Of a stretch of DNA of 64,000 nucleotides, positions 1-10,013 are shown in pieces. A model generated the notes under the pieces. That model ran no database searches and was not told the origin of the DNA. It saw only the letters and a program-made list of their open reading frames with translations. The stretch comes from Batrachochytrium dendrobatidis JAM81 (Eukaryota; Chytridiomycota; Chytridiomycetes; Rhizophydiales), in assembly GCF_000203795.2 (NCBI RefSeq), contig NW_006281109.1, forward strand, positions 692,001 to 756,000. The letters run 5' to 3'. Positions within the stretch are counted from its first letter, which is position 1, and the number at the start of each line of letters is the position of its first letter. A program made the position numbers and the translations under genes.

Positions 1-7
1 CTACCAT

Positions 8-1168
8 TTGAAAATGCAGGTGATATTCAAGTTCATTAACTCATACACTGCATTTCAATCCTATTTCAAAAAGACGGAAACAGTTTCTTGCGTGAAACCC
101 TCAATCCCAGAACCTACTACACCGAGTCGTGGATTAGTACGTGATCTAACAATAACAAAATCAACGCCGACAGCCATTCTCAAATCGGATACTGCCAAGC
201 TGCCGCCTACCCTCAAAGTCAACGTACCTGATTTGTTTACACATGACGCTGGAGTGGCTTTGGTAAATGCTCAATTGAGTTCCAGCGTGTCAGGATCCCA
301 GCCAGCACAAGGTATACACTCGGATGATTCGGATCCTTTGGGTTCACCAAGTACTGTCACTCAGGAAAATTTCCCCGCTATTAGCTCAGATACACACCAA
401 TCGCTGAAAGTCAAGGACATGTCTTTAGCCGCTAATACCTCGGCCACTGAATCTTCCGCTCCATTACCCACGGCTTTGGAATGTACTAAACTTCAGAGAC
501 AAGTAAACCGACCAAAAGTAAAGCCAGGACAGCAAAAATCAGACTGTATGAGTAAATCTAATCCACTTTCAAGGTCTATGCCATCACTGATTATTGACAC
601 CAAGTTGAAAGCAAAGCTGCTCAAAGACAAGACAGAACAATTGGAAAATGAGTATACGGATGTCGCCGACAAAGATAATTCGGTGCAAACAACACCAACA
701 AAATACACGCTTCCGCAGCTACCGTTTGGTGATACTGTACCATTGAGCCAGGAAAAAAGTTGCTCTACTTCAGATGCAGGGAAACGATTGAGCGGAACTT
801 ATAAATTGACAGACTTGCAAAAAACTACAAATCCATTGACATCACTCACAGGTGGATCTTCTACCATTTCGCAGCCAAAGATTCTGTCTGCAACCGTCGT
901 TGAAGCAGATTTGACTGGTTTCTTTCAATGTTTAGTGAAAAGTATAGATAGAGTAGAGCGAGAAGTTGAAGAGCGTGTTTATGGCATTGCTGATGCTAAT
1001 CTTGCTCAATCCGTTATGACCAATTTTGCCGATCTCAAGAGTTTATTGGAGCATGGTCCATATTCCGATCTTGACCGGTCTATTGCTGGCGGTGCTGGAT
1101 TAAGCAAAAAAAAGCCTGCAACGTGGTGGTCACGGATATTTAAAGGCGGATTCAGACGGTTCAGATAG
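8..1168 (+). CDS. C-terminal part of an unidentified Ser/Thr/Pro-rich protein (5' end outside window)
   Basis: The frame is open from the left edge and ends with TAG at 1166-1168. The first in-frame codon usable as a start is TTG, so the true start is probably upstream. A possible intron lies at 20-83 (GT donor after CAG, TTAAC branch-like site, ACAG acceptor); if real, the first ~25 translated residues are not coding. The protein is low in complexity, rich in Ser, Thr and Pro and probably disordered. A more ordered C-terminus (last ~90 residues) holds an acidic helix-like segment (RVEREVEERVYGIADAN) and a basic tail containing WWSRIFKGG. I recognise no family. It converges on the phosphopantetheine adenylyltransferase gene, with 413 bp between the stops. 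Function unknown. Confidence 0.6.
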   Translation: MKMQVIFKFINSYTAFQSYFKKTETVSCVKPSIPEPTTPSRGLVRDLTITKSTPTAILKSDTAKLPPTLKVNVPDLFTHDAGVALVNAQLSSSVSGSQPAQGIHSDDSDPLGSPSTVTQENFPAISSDTHQSLKVKDMSLAANTSATESSAPLPTALECTKLQRQVNRPKVKPGQQKSDCMSKSNPLSRSMPSLIIDTKLKAKLLKDKTEQLENEYTDVADKDNSVQTTPTKYTLPQLPFGDTVPLSQEKSCSTSDAGKRLSGTYKLTDLQKTTNPLTSLTGGSSTISQPKILSATVVEADLTGFFQCLVKSIDRVEREVEERVYGIADANLAQSVMTNFADLKSLLEHGPYSDLDRSIAGGAGLSKKKPATWWSRIFKGGFRRFR

Positions 1169-1581
1169 TTTATAACTTTTATTGCTGTTTCTGCTGCTTT
1201 ATGCAGTCACACTTTTGTCATTACTTGTCGCAATGGCTCGAGTTTTGCCACATGTATCCATATTTCAAAAGCAGTAGATTTACTACAAGTACAAACTCGA
1301 ATAGCCAGAGAGAATTATATGAAGTTGGTGTGTCTGGAACAATTGTTTCGATTTCTCATTATTTTATTCACTTAATCATTTGTCCCATATAAATCATCCA
1401 CTCTACATTAACTCAATGGCTATATATTTAAGTAGAGATATGTTATCACGTTTCAGTTCAATCGATTTTGCATGTAGATTCGATAATAAAACCCTGATGT
1501 CATCAATACTATGAGTGTTTACAAATAGTCGAGCCCATTTGTAACCATGAACATTAAACATGAATGATATTACTGTCATAT
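1169..1581. other. Intergenic, convergent 3' ends
   Basis: This stretch separates two convergent genes. It is AT-rich with several AATAAA-like words (for example near 1486), as expected for 3' untranslated ends. I see no convincing coding frame. Confidence 0.5.
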
Positions 1582-2905
1582 TTAATTATCGAGACCAGAG
1601 TGTGGACATGTAGGCATATGTAGACGTAGATAGGTTGAGCTGATTTTGGATCGAAAGTCTTGAGAAGTGATGACTCCTACTGATGATGAAATCACATCAA
1701 TAATAAAAATATGCAATGGTTTGAGGTTTCCTTGTTGTCGAAGATCGTTGACTATCGAATACAATGGCGATTAAAAATGATTAAATTTGCAGAATTAAAC
1801 AGTACATTTACATGAAAAGATTATAATATGGCAGTACCTAGTTTACAGCCCCGAATTGTTTCTCTGGAGCATACTATAGCCTCTATAAGCTCATCTGTAA
1901 GAGTAGGACCGTAGTCATCGTATATAGGAATTATATCATACATGATATCTCGTTTGATACGATGTAAAAACGTCTTGACTCCATCGAGTCGAGTCTGTAG
2001 CGATTGCATGTTTTGGTATGCTTGTTTACGCTCCAAACTGGTTTGGTTTAGATCTAGAAACAGAATAGTCATTAATAAACTGAGATTGGCATAGCTTATA
2101 TAAAACGCATATTCAAGGAGTTGGTGGTACGATGGCATGAAAATGAACATTATATTGATACCTGTAACACCACATATCAACCGAGTTGAGGTCAGCCATG
2201 CGGAGCAAGTTAGCAAAATACGATGACCAGCATGCAAATAGTCAAATGTACCGCCAACTGCCACATGTCCAAAAACGGGAGGAAGATCTGTAGCATGTTC
2301 TGAAGAGTCGCTGGATTCTTGCAGATCGTTGGGATGATTGGTAAGCCATTCAGAGATATCCAACTGAATGTGCTCTGGCACATTACCATCAAGAAATCTT
2401 GGATCGGAATGAAGCTAACAGCAGTCAATGCAACCAAATGGATAATATTAACAAGGCAACATTCATGAGAACACACATGGCAGCATCTTACCTTTGGTTT
2501 TATCTGTCCAGATCTAGCTTCAACCAACATGCAAACCCATACTTTCTCAGCTGCAAAATCCCAAACATCATATCCACACCATCCCTGCAAGATAATGTTT
2601 ATAGGCAGCCATATACTCCCACTCTCAACCCCTTCAGGGTTGAACGTTTCTTGAGCTGCTGCAAAATACAGAGAAGATATCACACTTTGAAAAGACTTCC
2701 AACAGTTTGTATTGCCAACAATCTGATTCAGATTAGATATAGTTAGAATGCATAATAGAGAATTCGGAGACTGCCGAGTATTGAATTGAGTGTTGTTTTT
2801 TGAAGCCAAGGCGATCTTGGTCGCTTGTCTAACCAATGCAATAGCAGTTTCTCGAGGACTGTCCAGAGTCGCTAAAACCACATGAACAACAACTGCATAA
2901 TCCAT
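1582..2905 (-). CDS. CAB4: Phosphopantetheine adenylyltransferase (eukaryotic PPAT, CoA biosynthesis)
   Basis: Proposed model: complement(join(1582..1751,1838..2053,2162..2414,2492..2905)), four exons, 350 residues. The enzyme transfers AMP from ATP to 4'-phosphopantetheine to make dephospho-CoA, the penultimate step of CoA synthesis. The nucleotidyltransferase signature GGTFDYLHAGH (about residues 192-202, with the HxGH histidines) is intact. It is followed by LICGVTD across a splice, then DYGPT, CSRET and, in the last exon, the C-terminal SKISST motif. The introns are 86, 108 and 77 nt with GT-AG ends. The 108-nt intron is a multiple of three without stops, so it can be misread as coding. 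The ATG at 2905 fits the yeast Cab4 N-terminus; no upstream in-frame ATG exists. Only ~130 bp separate it from the divergent ARM-DUF4246 gene. Confidence 0.88.
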
Positions 2906-2965
2906 TTTAGACAGTCTGATGTCAGGCGTGTTATCCAGTTGAAGAATCACAAATATGACTGAATT

Positions 2966-5900
2966 CGCATGAATGAAATTGTCAAATCAAAATTCAACTT
3001 TACTAATTTTATCAAACATACAATTGATTGATAGCATGAAAGAGTTTATAAAACACCTGGAAGATTTGGAACTGTTAACAACGGATACTCAACTATACAA
3101 GGCTGATGAAATATGGGACAGACTGCTTGTGTTGATACAGGTGTTTTACAGTTATAGATCCAGTAAGTTTAATAGCCATTGGATTATCGATGCATTCAAA
3201 CCATTGTTGACTTTGTGCTGGTTTGAAATGGCAGAATTTAAAGATATAGTGAAACGCTTACAGAGTACTCAACTAGAAGATATTGCAGCCAAGTATTTGG
3301 AGTATAATCGACCCAGTTTACAGGTATTCATATATTGTAACAATAATGGATTGTTCATGACTAAACTAATCAACATGTGTTGTGTAGATCAAAGTAATGG
3401 AGTTTACTACAGTGTTTGCGAATATGGTATACTATGATAGTCAGTTCAAAGTATCACATCGACTAAGCAACCAACTCTCACAATGCATGCAATCACCAAA
3501 CCGTCAAGTCAAAATGATGGCAAGTCATGATTGATATTGATCAAATGATTGACATTCAACTCATCTGGTATCAATATGCATATAGGCGATGAAAACATGC
3601 ACAAAGTTGTTCAATTGTAGACGCTGGAGTGAGGAGTGTAAATTTGACATCAAGCCTATGGTTGAGATTATTGTTCACGAGTCGGATCGAGAAATGCTCA
3701 CATTGGCAATTGACCTGTTCTTGCAAGTTTGTCATGATATTGACGATGAAAATGTATGTTTACAATGATACAATATTGGATCAGTTTGGACTGTGGCATG
3801 TCTTGTGTTGTTGATTGTATACTTGACATTGAACAATATCATTAGTTTGGCATCGTGTTGTCAAGACTTGTTTCACGACTGGAATCATCCAGTGGTTCAG
3901 TTGCTGTTGGTTTTATCAAAAATCTCCGAACCATATTTTCGAGTATTCATTACCATAAGCCAGTAAAAGCAGTGGAATGTGGCATCATTCCAGCACTGGT
4001 CAATATGCTCAGGTATGTGGGGTTATGCATGAATGTGTGTCCAGTCATCACAGTTGGTAAATTTGACATGGTTGGATTGACATGACATGAATACAGGAGT
4101 GTCGATCAAGAAGTGATTTATGGGAGTATTTATACTATTCAGAGTTTATGCGACTATAAAGATTGTGAAGCAATTTTAGCCGAGTTGATAAGGCTGGATT
4201 TGATTCAAGCACTGAACGACTTGTGTATCAGATACAGCAACAACTCTGGACTAAAAACACGCATAATCAAGATGGCTGGAACAGTTGCATCCAAAATGCG
4301 CAATTTTCCTGTATCGCTTGTACGATCGTTGGTTTTTGAGCAATTGACGATATCGATGTGTGATGTCGATATGGGTGGCTTTTTGTACCTGTTTGAATAT
4401 GTCAGCGACATGATTCAGAAATCTACAAACAAGGACGAGATGATCAAGGTGTTTCAAGATTATGGAATTGTAAAGCAGCTCAACACTATTTATTCACGTA
4501 GAGATATAGATTTGTATGACTATAATGGTGTTGTAAAACTACTCAAAATACTTGTTGATTTTGCCGACAATCATCCCGACAGTTCAATACGTGCCGAGTT
4601 GGAACAAGGCGGGATATTTGAAAATCTAACGGCTATTGTACAATCGGATGATACTGACTACATAAAAAGAAGGGCTGCTGGCCAGATCATTGAAACGTGT
4701 TTTCAGCATCTGGTTCAGACTGCTAGTTCGAGCATTCAGCCATACGATGACAATGCTAAAAGTAATATGAAATCTGGAATGGCCGGATATCCATATGAAC
4801 AGGTACGCACACTTGTCGAGATGCGGTATATCCAGTATCTGCAATGTATACTTTGCAAACCCATGTGGTGGATCGATATCACAAACCAGCATATTGTGGA
4901 GCAATGGAGGGTCGACTCACTCGATCGGAATATATTGCCATCAACATTTAATCTTGCCTTGGAACAACTCGGTGTTTTTGTCAAACAGCTTGTTTGTAAT
5001 GGCAGTGATGGATTTGGCACAATTGTCCCAGGACCTGTTGAACTGACGTATATACTGGACAATGGCATACCTGACAATGTACATACGCGATTGATGACAA
5101 ATGTATCGGATATTGAACATGGATCAAATCACAACACTGGTCAAATGGTGCACAATCTGATTGATGCATCAATGTACAGTGTTGTATATGGACAAACGAT
5201 GATTGCACCACTGAGTATACGACTCAAATACACCACAATGGTACCATGCGATATATTGTTATCGACTCGACTTGTTTCAAATGTGCCCATTATTGAAGGT
5301 GATTCCGAGTTTATATCATGCAAGTCTCAATGGCTTCCGAGTGAATTCCGTGTCGAACAGGATGGCAGTGTGACCATCAACTCATACATCAACAATCTGA
5401 ATCCGATATGGCATCGAGACATGTACAAATGCATTGCCAAAATATTCAAATGTTTTGTCCCAATGTTTGAAAGTCTGTTCAGAACGATGGATCCAATGTT
5501 CAAGTATATTGATATTCACAATGGCACAAATGGATATGAGTTACCAAGCCAATCAGATCATGATGATATGGAATCAGACACTCAAGTCATTCGTCCCGTG
5601 TATGTACCAACACTTCCGGAACATTTCCAATCCAAATATGAATCGGCAAAGCCAGTGTCACTGCGTGGTCGTAATCTACAAGTCATTGTCAAGCTCACCA
5701 ACATTCAACTGACACCATCCAAACCTAAATACGACAAGGGAAACTGGCACATTGAAGGTCCAATTAACGAATCGATTGTTGCAACTGGACTGTATTACTA
5801 TGACGTGGAAAATATCACCACACCCAAACTCGATTACCGCGAGGCTGTTTATTGTTTTGATTATCAAGGAGCATCTGATATGTATTGGAAAGATGTGTGT

Positions 5901-6682
5901 GACATTGATCAAGAATCACCACGCAATCAGTATATAGGATCGCTTGAATTACCAAATGGTCGGTGTGTAGTTTATCCCAATCGATACCAACACAAAGAAC
6001 AATCATTTGAACTTGCAGATCCAACTCAACCAGGACACTGCAAGATTCTGACATTTTTTGTAGTGAATCCAGCATGTCGGATTGTTTCGACTGCGCATGT
6101 GGCTCCACAACAACCACAATGGTGCAACTCGAGTCTTGACAAGACACCCATACCACCTGAACTGTGGAATGATATCACGCAGTATATTCAAGGTGTTCAA
6201 TCACCAGCTGAAGCCAAACACTATCGAGATGAATTGACAAACGACCGAATTCAAATCACAGCGGCATACAACAAATACATATATGAGCGGGCGTATAGTG
6301 ATTGGTGATTGATTGTGAGGTTGTGATTTTACAACAATGAGTTGCAATGCCAGTCGGATCTATGCAATTAAATGGATCGAATAAATTGAATGAATTGAAT
6401 CAATCATGTCAATCATGACAGTGATTGTTGATTATATTGACTGATTGTGTACAATTGATTGATACAAGTGATATGGATGCATCATTCGGTGTTGTTGAAT
6501 CAGATCATTGCTTGATTCTGTCAATGTGATCAAATGGATTACTACAAAACTGGACATGCTCAAGTTGAATCAAGTATTGAATCGAGTATTGGATTGATAT
6601 TTACACACAACCACAATTACAACCACAATTGCAATCAGCACAGTCTGAATATTAGACATTTGAACATCACATATCGAGTCAT
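2966..6682 (+). repeat. Segmental duplication, copy 1 (pairs with 28493-32214)
   Basis: Sequence similarity to the second block begins at the shared word TTCGCATGAATGAAATTGTC and runs through all exons, introns and the 3' flank to the words around GACATTTGAA near 6660. Outside these edges the two loci are unrelated. The left edge falls about 60 bp upstream of the phosphopantetheine adenylyltransferase ATG, inside its promoter. Confidence 0.8.
3036..6308 (+). CDS. ARM/HEAT-like + DUF4246 fusion protein, copy 1
   Basis: Model: join(3036..3323,3388..3519,3637..3753,3846..4012,4097..6308), 971 residues. Intron 2 appears to be a GC-AG intron (GCAAGT donor at 3520); its acceptor could also be at 3633. 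Residues ~1-450 are helical with armadillo-like stretches (ALVNMLR, followed by repeated LI..L segments). Residues ~465-955 match the fungal DUF4246 family: KPMWW, SMYSVVYGQT, SQWLPSEF, SYINNLNP, WHIEG, NESIVATGLYYYD, YPNRYQH, DPTQPGH and the VAPQQPQW end. The HxE (786/788) and distal His 867 would suit a 2-oxoglutarate/Fe(II)-type site, but this is inference and no function is proven. A near-identical paralogue starts at 28544. The start was chosen because this Met is conserved in copy 2; an upstream in-frame ATG lies at 2973. Confidence 0.8.
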
Positions 6683-6750
6683 GGATAAATGCGAGTTGGC
6701 ATATTGGACTGTTTTTGTAGTTTATTAATGATTTGATTCACGACTGTTTG
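6309..6750. other. 3' flank of ARM-DUF4246 copy 1; no gene seen
   Basis: The region is rich in TTGATTGA/AATCAATC words and is shared with the other copy as far as about 6680. A short open frame at 6534-6728 also exists in copy 2 at 32070, but it lies in low-complexity Asn/His-rich sequence and is unlikely to be a gene. Confidence 0.4.
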
Positions 6751-8364
6751 AATTCAAGGCTCAATATGGATTACAACTGGATTGTCGTTGTTTCCATTTG
6801 GTATGACAAATCTGTCAATGTGTTGATTGATTGCTAGTCCATTGACCAAATAATAATCAATTCCACCAGCAATAGTGTCCGTCACATTCGAGTTGTTGGG
6901 AAATACTTTTGATAGTTTTGGTTAGATTGAACAATCTGGTTTAGTCAAGTAAACCAATATCTCCATAAACATGTGCTGTAAAGTTGTTTCATTTGGAAAA
7001 CCGCATGACGAAACAGATTCCAATACATTGGTCGATATTGATGAGACAACATTGCGTATGAGTTTTTAAAGAGACAAATGTTGTGATGGAAAGCAGTTTG
7101 TGAATGTCCATTTGAATAGTATTTTTTGACCAACAGCAAAGTAAAAGCAAGTTCAAGGTCGAACGACTCCATCAATATTCCAGCCTTTTGAGTGATGAAT
7201 AAGATTCCATATTTTGCTGGGTTTCCAAGTTGTCCAATCGATGATTTTTGTCAGACATTTCTTGAGTAACAGTTTAAAACCATTTCTAATCAGATCTGAA
7301 TGGTCGCTTCCAAAACAACGAGTCATACCCAACATGGAATTGTTTGATAGACAGTATTGTAGTAGATCTGCTCGAGTGGGTTCAATGTTGTTTAGACATT
7401 GTGTTTTTAGATCATCAATCGACACACACAGCGCACCAACAAGACCATCACATTCCGTTACAAGAACATGTTTCAAGGTCTCATTGTTCATGTTGTTTGG
7501 CAACCCAATAACGAGTAAATCCAGAAATTCATAGAATTCATGAAATTCACAGAGTTTGGCTGGAATAAGTAGAAAATCACTTTTCAAGACCTGAAAGACT
7601 ACCGAGTTCAACAGGACTTGAAATTCCTCCAACAAAAATATGGTTTGATGCAATGATAAATCGCATGCTTAATGACAACCAACTCAGCGATGCTTTGATT
7701 AAAAGTCTCCATAAACTTGTGTCTTGTAATTACTGTTGAGCATCATCAAGAAACAACAGTTTTACTTTTTCCAATTCTATCCGTTGTTGTTTGGAACAAT
7801 CAATGCATTTCCAACAAAAGTGTCGTGCAATGTTGTCCAAGAAACAAATCCAAATGACATTTGTTTGAGACTATGTTGATACATATTAATGAATATAGGT
7901 TTTGCAGAATCAGATGAACAAGTCAATATGACAAACCGATACTCAAACCAAGTATACGAGTTTGTCAAGTTGATCAGGTCTTTTGAGATGATTTGTAGAA
8001 ACATTGATACCATTGATCTGGATAGTTTTCTTGAAATAATTGTATGAATCAGTGATTGTTGGGTTTGAGCCAACATCATTCTTGGATTTGATGAAGATTG
8101 GACTGGATCCAACAGTCCCATTTGTCCCAAGTGCAGCAAGCGAGTCCCATGCGTTGTAGTTGGTCTCCACCCCATCCATCACATAGTGGAGTGATGAGTT
8201 CCGAGTCAGTGTTACCGAGAAGCGACCCTGGTCTTGCTTGAAAGGCTGCAATTAGTGTTGAAACATCGTCAAGTGGTCTTTTGCTATCCAATTCTCCATC
8301 AAAGTGAGTTTCTATTTCCATTGGTTGGTTGTTGAGGTATTGAATGTAAAGTGTTGTTTTCCAT
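6750..8364 (-). pseudogene. Decayed Crinkler-like (CRN) gene
   Basis: The 5' half is homologous to the intact Crinkler-like gene at 33214-35628. The start codon context at 8362-8364 is conserved, but about two bases are missing within ten codons of it, shifting the frame. Recognisable header pieces (LYIQYLNNQ; LHYVMDG; IFIKSK) then appear in different frames at 8384-8076 and 8251-7943. Further down, open frames at 8175-7777 and 7653-7153 probably belong to the same gene but are interrupted by frameshifts and stops. I could not find the Walker A motif that the intact paralogue carries. The promoter is well conserved (see the separate entry). The 3' limit is approximate. Confidence 0.65.
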
Positions 8365-8384
8365 TTAGTTTGTAAAAGAGACAA

Positions 8385-8530
8385 AATTGGACTTTAAATC
8401 CAAAATTTAATGGCGTGTGAAGAATGAGACAAATTCACACTTTGAATTAAGCAATTTTGTGTGAAATTACAATCAAATTAAACATTTGTCATGTGTTTAT
8501 TTGTATTGTTCAATCAAGTGTCAATCCAAC
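8385..8530 (-). promoter_or_regulatory. Crinkler-type promoter block (with decayed gene)
   Basis: About 140 bp upstream of the decayed Crinkler is strongly similar to the sequence just upstream of the intact Crinkler at 35638-35770. It contains an inverted repeat, GTGTGAA - 12 nt - TTCACAC, at 8415-8440, the same size as at 35686-35711, followed by the shared words TTTATTTGTATTGTTCAATC and GAGTGTCAAT. Confidence 0.55.
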
Positions 8531-9049
8531 TGGTCAATACTATCATTTTAATACATTTCACCATTCATATAATGGCTCGGGTCAAGTTTTTTACTCGACA
8601 TTGGATTATTCAATGTTCAGATTAGAGTTTCGAATCAATTTAACAGTTTATATTGAAAAAGTGGTATTAAGTGTTTGTTATACCACTGCTGATGATCAGT
8701 GTTGTATGTGTAGAGTAATATCAGTATTGGCATTACATGACTGGAAATATTGTATTCCAGCACAATATATCGTATACTAAAACATGGATCAATGTATTCT
8801 GTAGTAATGGATTGTATATGTGATGATAGCTATCCATAACCAGGATGGCAATTTGACACTACCTGATTGCTGAATATATCACTGCAATCAGAAAGATCAT
8901 TCCAGCGTACTACTGAGGTTGATTTTACACTGACAGTGATGTTTGTGTATTGATTCATTCTGCACGGTGTACTTGCATTTTTTATGATTATTCATTTGAA
9001 AGATGTTGATTGTCGTTCTTGAAGCTGCCGTCATTATAAAACGGCAATC
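8531..9049. other. Gene-poor sequence
   Basis: No convincing gene. A frame at 8457-8780 has no recognisable features and overlaps the conserved Crinkler promoter block. Confidence 0.3.
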
Positions 9050-9091
9050 ATGTATCAGGTTCAAAACATTTCCGTTACACTACCCGATACA

Positions 9092-9304
9092 ATGTTGATT
9101 ACTCTAAAATGCGTTATACTTGCGTTACAAGCGGTTGCTGCAGTTCGAATTGCATTACATTCACCAATTGAAATTGCCAGTCAATCAAACAATATGCTAT
9201 CAAAACGATCACCCATTGAATTGGGTGATGTTAATAAATGGTTCAAAATCCAATCCAATATTGATGGAGTTGATGCATGTATCATGTCATGCATTGTATT
9301 GTAG
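9092..9304 (+). pseudogene. 5' fragment of a secreted-protein gene (putative)
   Basis: From the ATG at 9092 the frame encodes a clear signal-peptide-like segment (MLITLKCVILALQAVAAV), then IALHSP and a hydrophilic stretch with SKRSPIELGDVNKWF. It ends after about 70 residues at a TAG. A TATAAA at 9035-9040 lies 52 bp upstream, the spacing seen at the other secreted genes here, and is flanked by GCCGT/ACGGC inverted arms. The short length and abrupt end suggest a truncated copy of a larger secreted protein, perhaps a secreted protease propeptide, which I cannot confirm. An upstream in-frame ATG at 9050 is less likely because it would bury the signal peptide. Confidence 0.3.
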
Positions 9305-10013
9305 TTTGTGTGATATGTTCAAGCCGTGCATGTATTGGATCAGTTCAGTGTGAATCGTAATTGTTTGATACACAATGATCACGCATACTATTGCATTGGT
9401 AATACATGGCATGGATTGAATACACATGATCCAAGTGTATCAATCATGGTATGCATTGTTGGAATCCATCACTGTATATCTGCATGATCATGTCGATACT
9501 GAATGTGCGATATCAACAGTGGAATATGGTATACTGCTGCAAATATCATGATTATCACATTCCATTAGCATGCCTGATCATATTGCACCAATCGACCAGT
9601 ATACGATCACTGCATACATCAACATGTGTATAATGACCATATTGTTGGTATTGGTGTTGCATGCCATGTGTGAATACGACATGTCAAGCAAGCTGTATTG
9701 TATTGGAAATACAAGTGTCAATGTACAATATGATATCATACCGATCAAGACTGTGTACAATAATCATATATAATGCATGTACGTCCAATATCAAGTATCA
9801 AGTGGCAGTTGTATTGTATTTTATTGTATTGTATTCAAGCAAAAATACAGCAGACTCGGCTAAAACCAGTCCAGATTAGCATTCAAATCAATCGGATGGA
9901 TTGTCGTGTTTAGGTTGATTCAAGTATGAATTGATCTTTTGTATAAAACTGAGTAAGGCTGAAGAGTGTGAGCAGATTGAACTGTGGACGTTTCCAATCA
10001 AGGTTGAACTTTG
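9305..10013. repeat. Dispersed repeats 3' of the first secreted coiled-coil gene
   Basis: The segment 9490-9620 resembles 25710-25830 (shared words CCATTAGCATG and GATCATATTGCACCAATC). The segment 9693-9900 resembles 20808-20990 and 23170-23380 (TGTATTGGAAATA, ACAAGTGTCAA, GATCAAGACTG, then GATTAGCATTCAAATCA). The latter three pieces all sit on the 3' side of the paralogous secreted genes, so they are parts of one duplicated block. I see no gene. Confidence 0.5.

Noticed and set aside
4736..5077. 113-codon minus-strand frame inside DUF4246, repeated at 30263-30604
   Set aside because: Antisense shadow of the conserved coding exon; it exists in both copies only because the sense strand is conserved.
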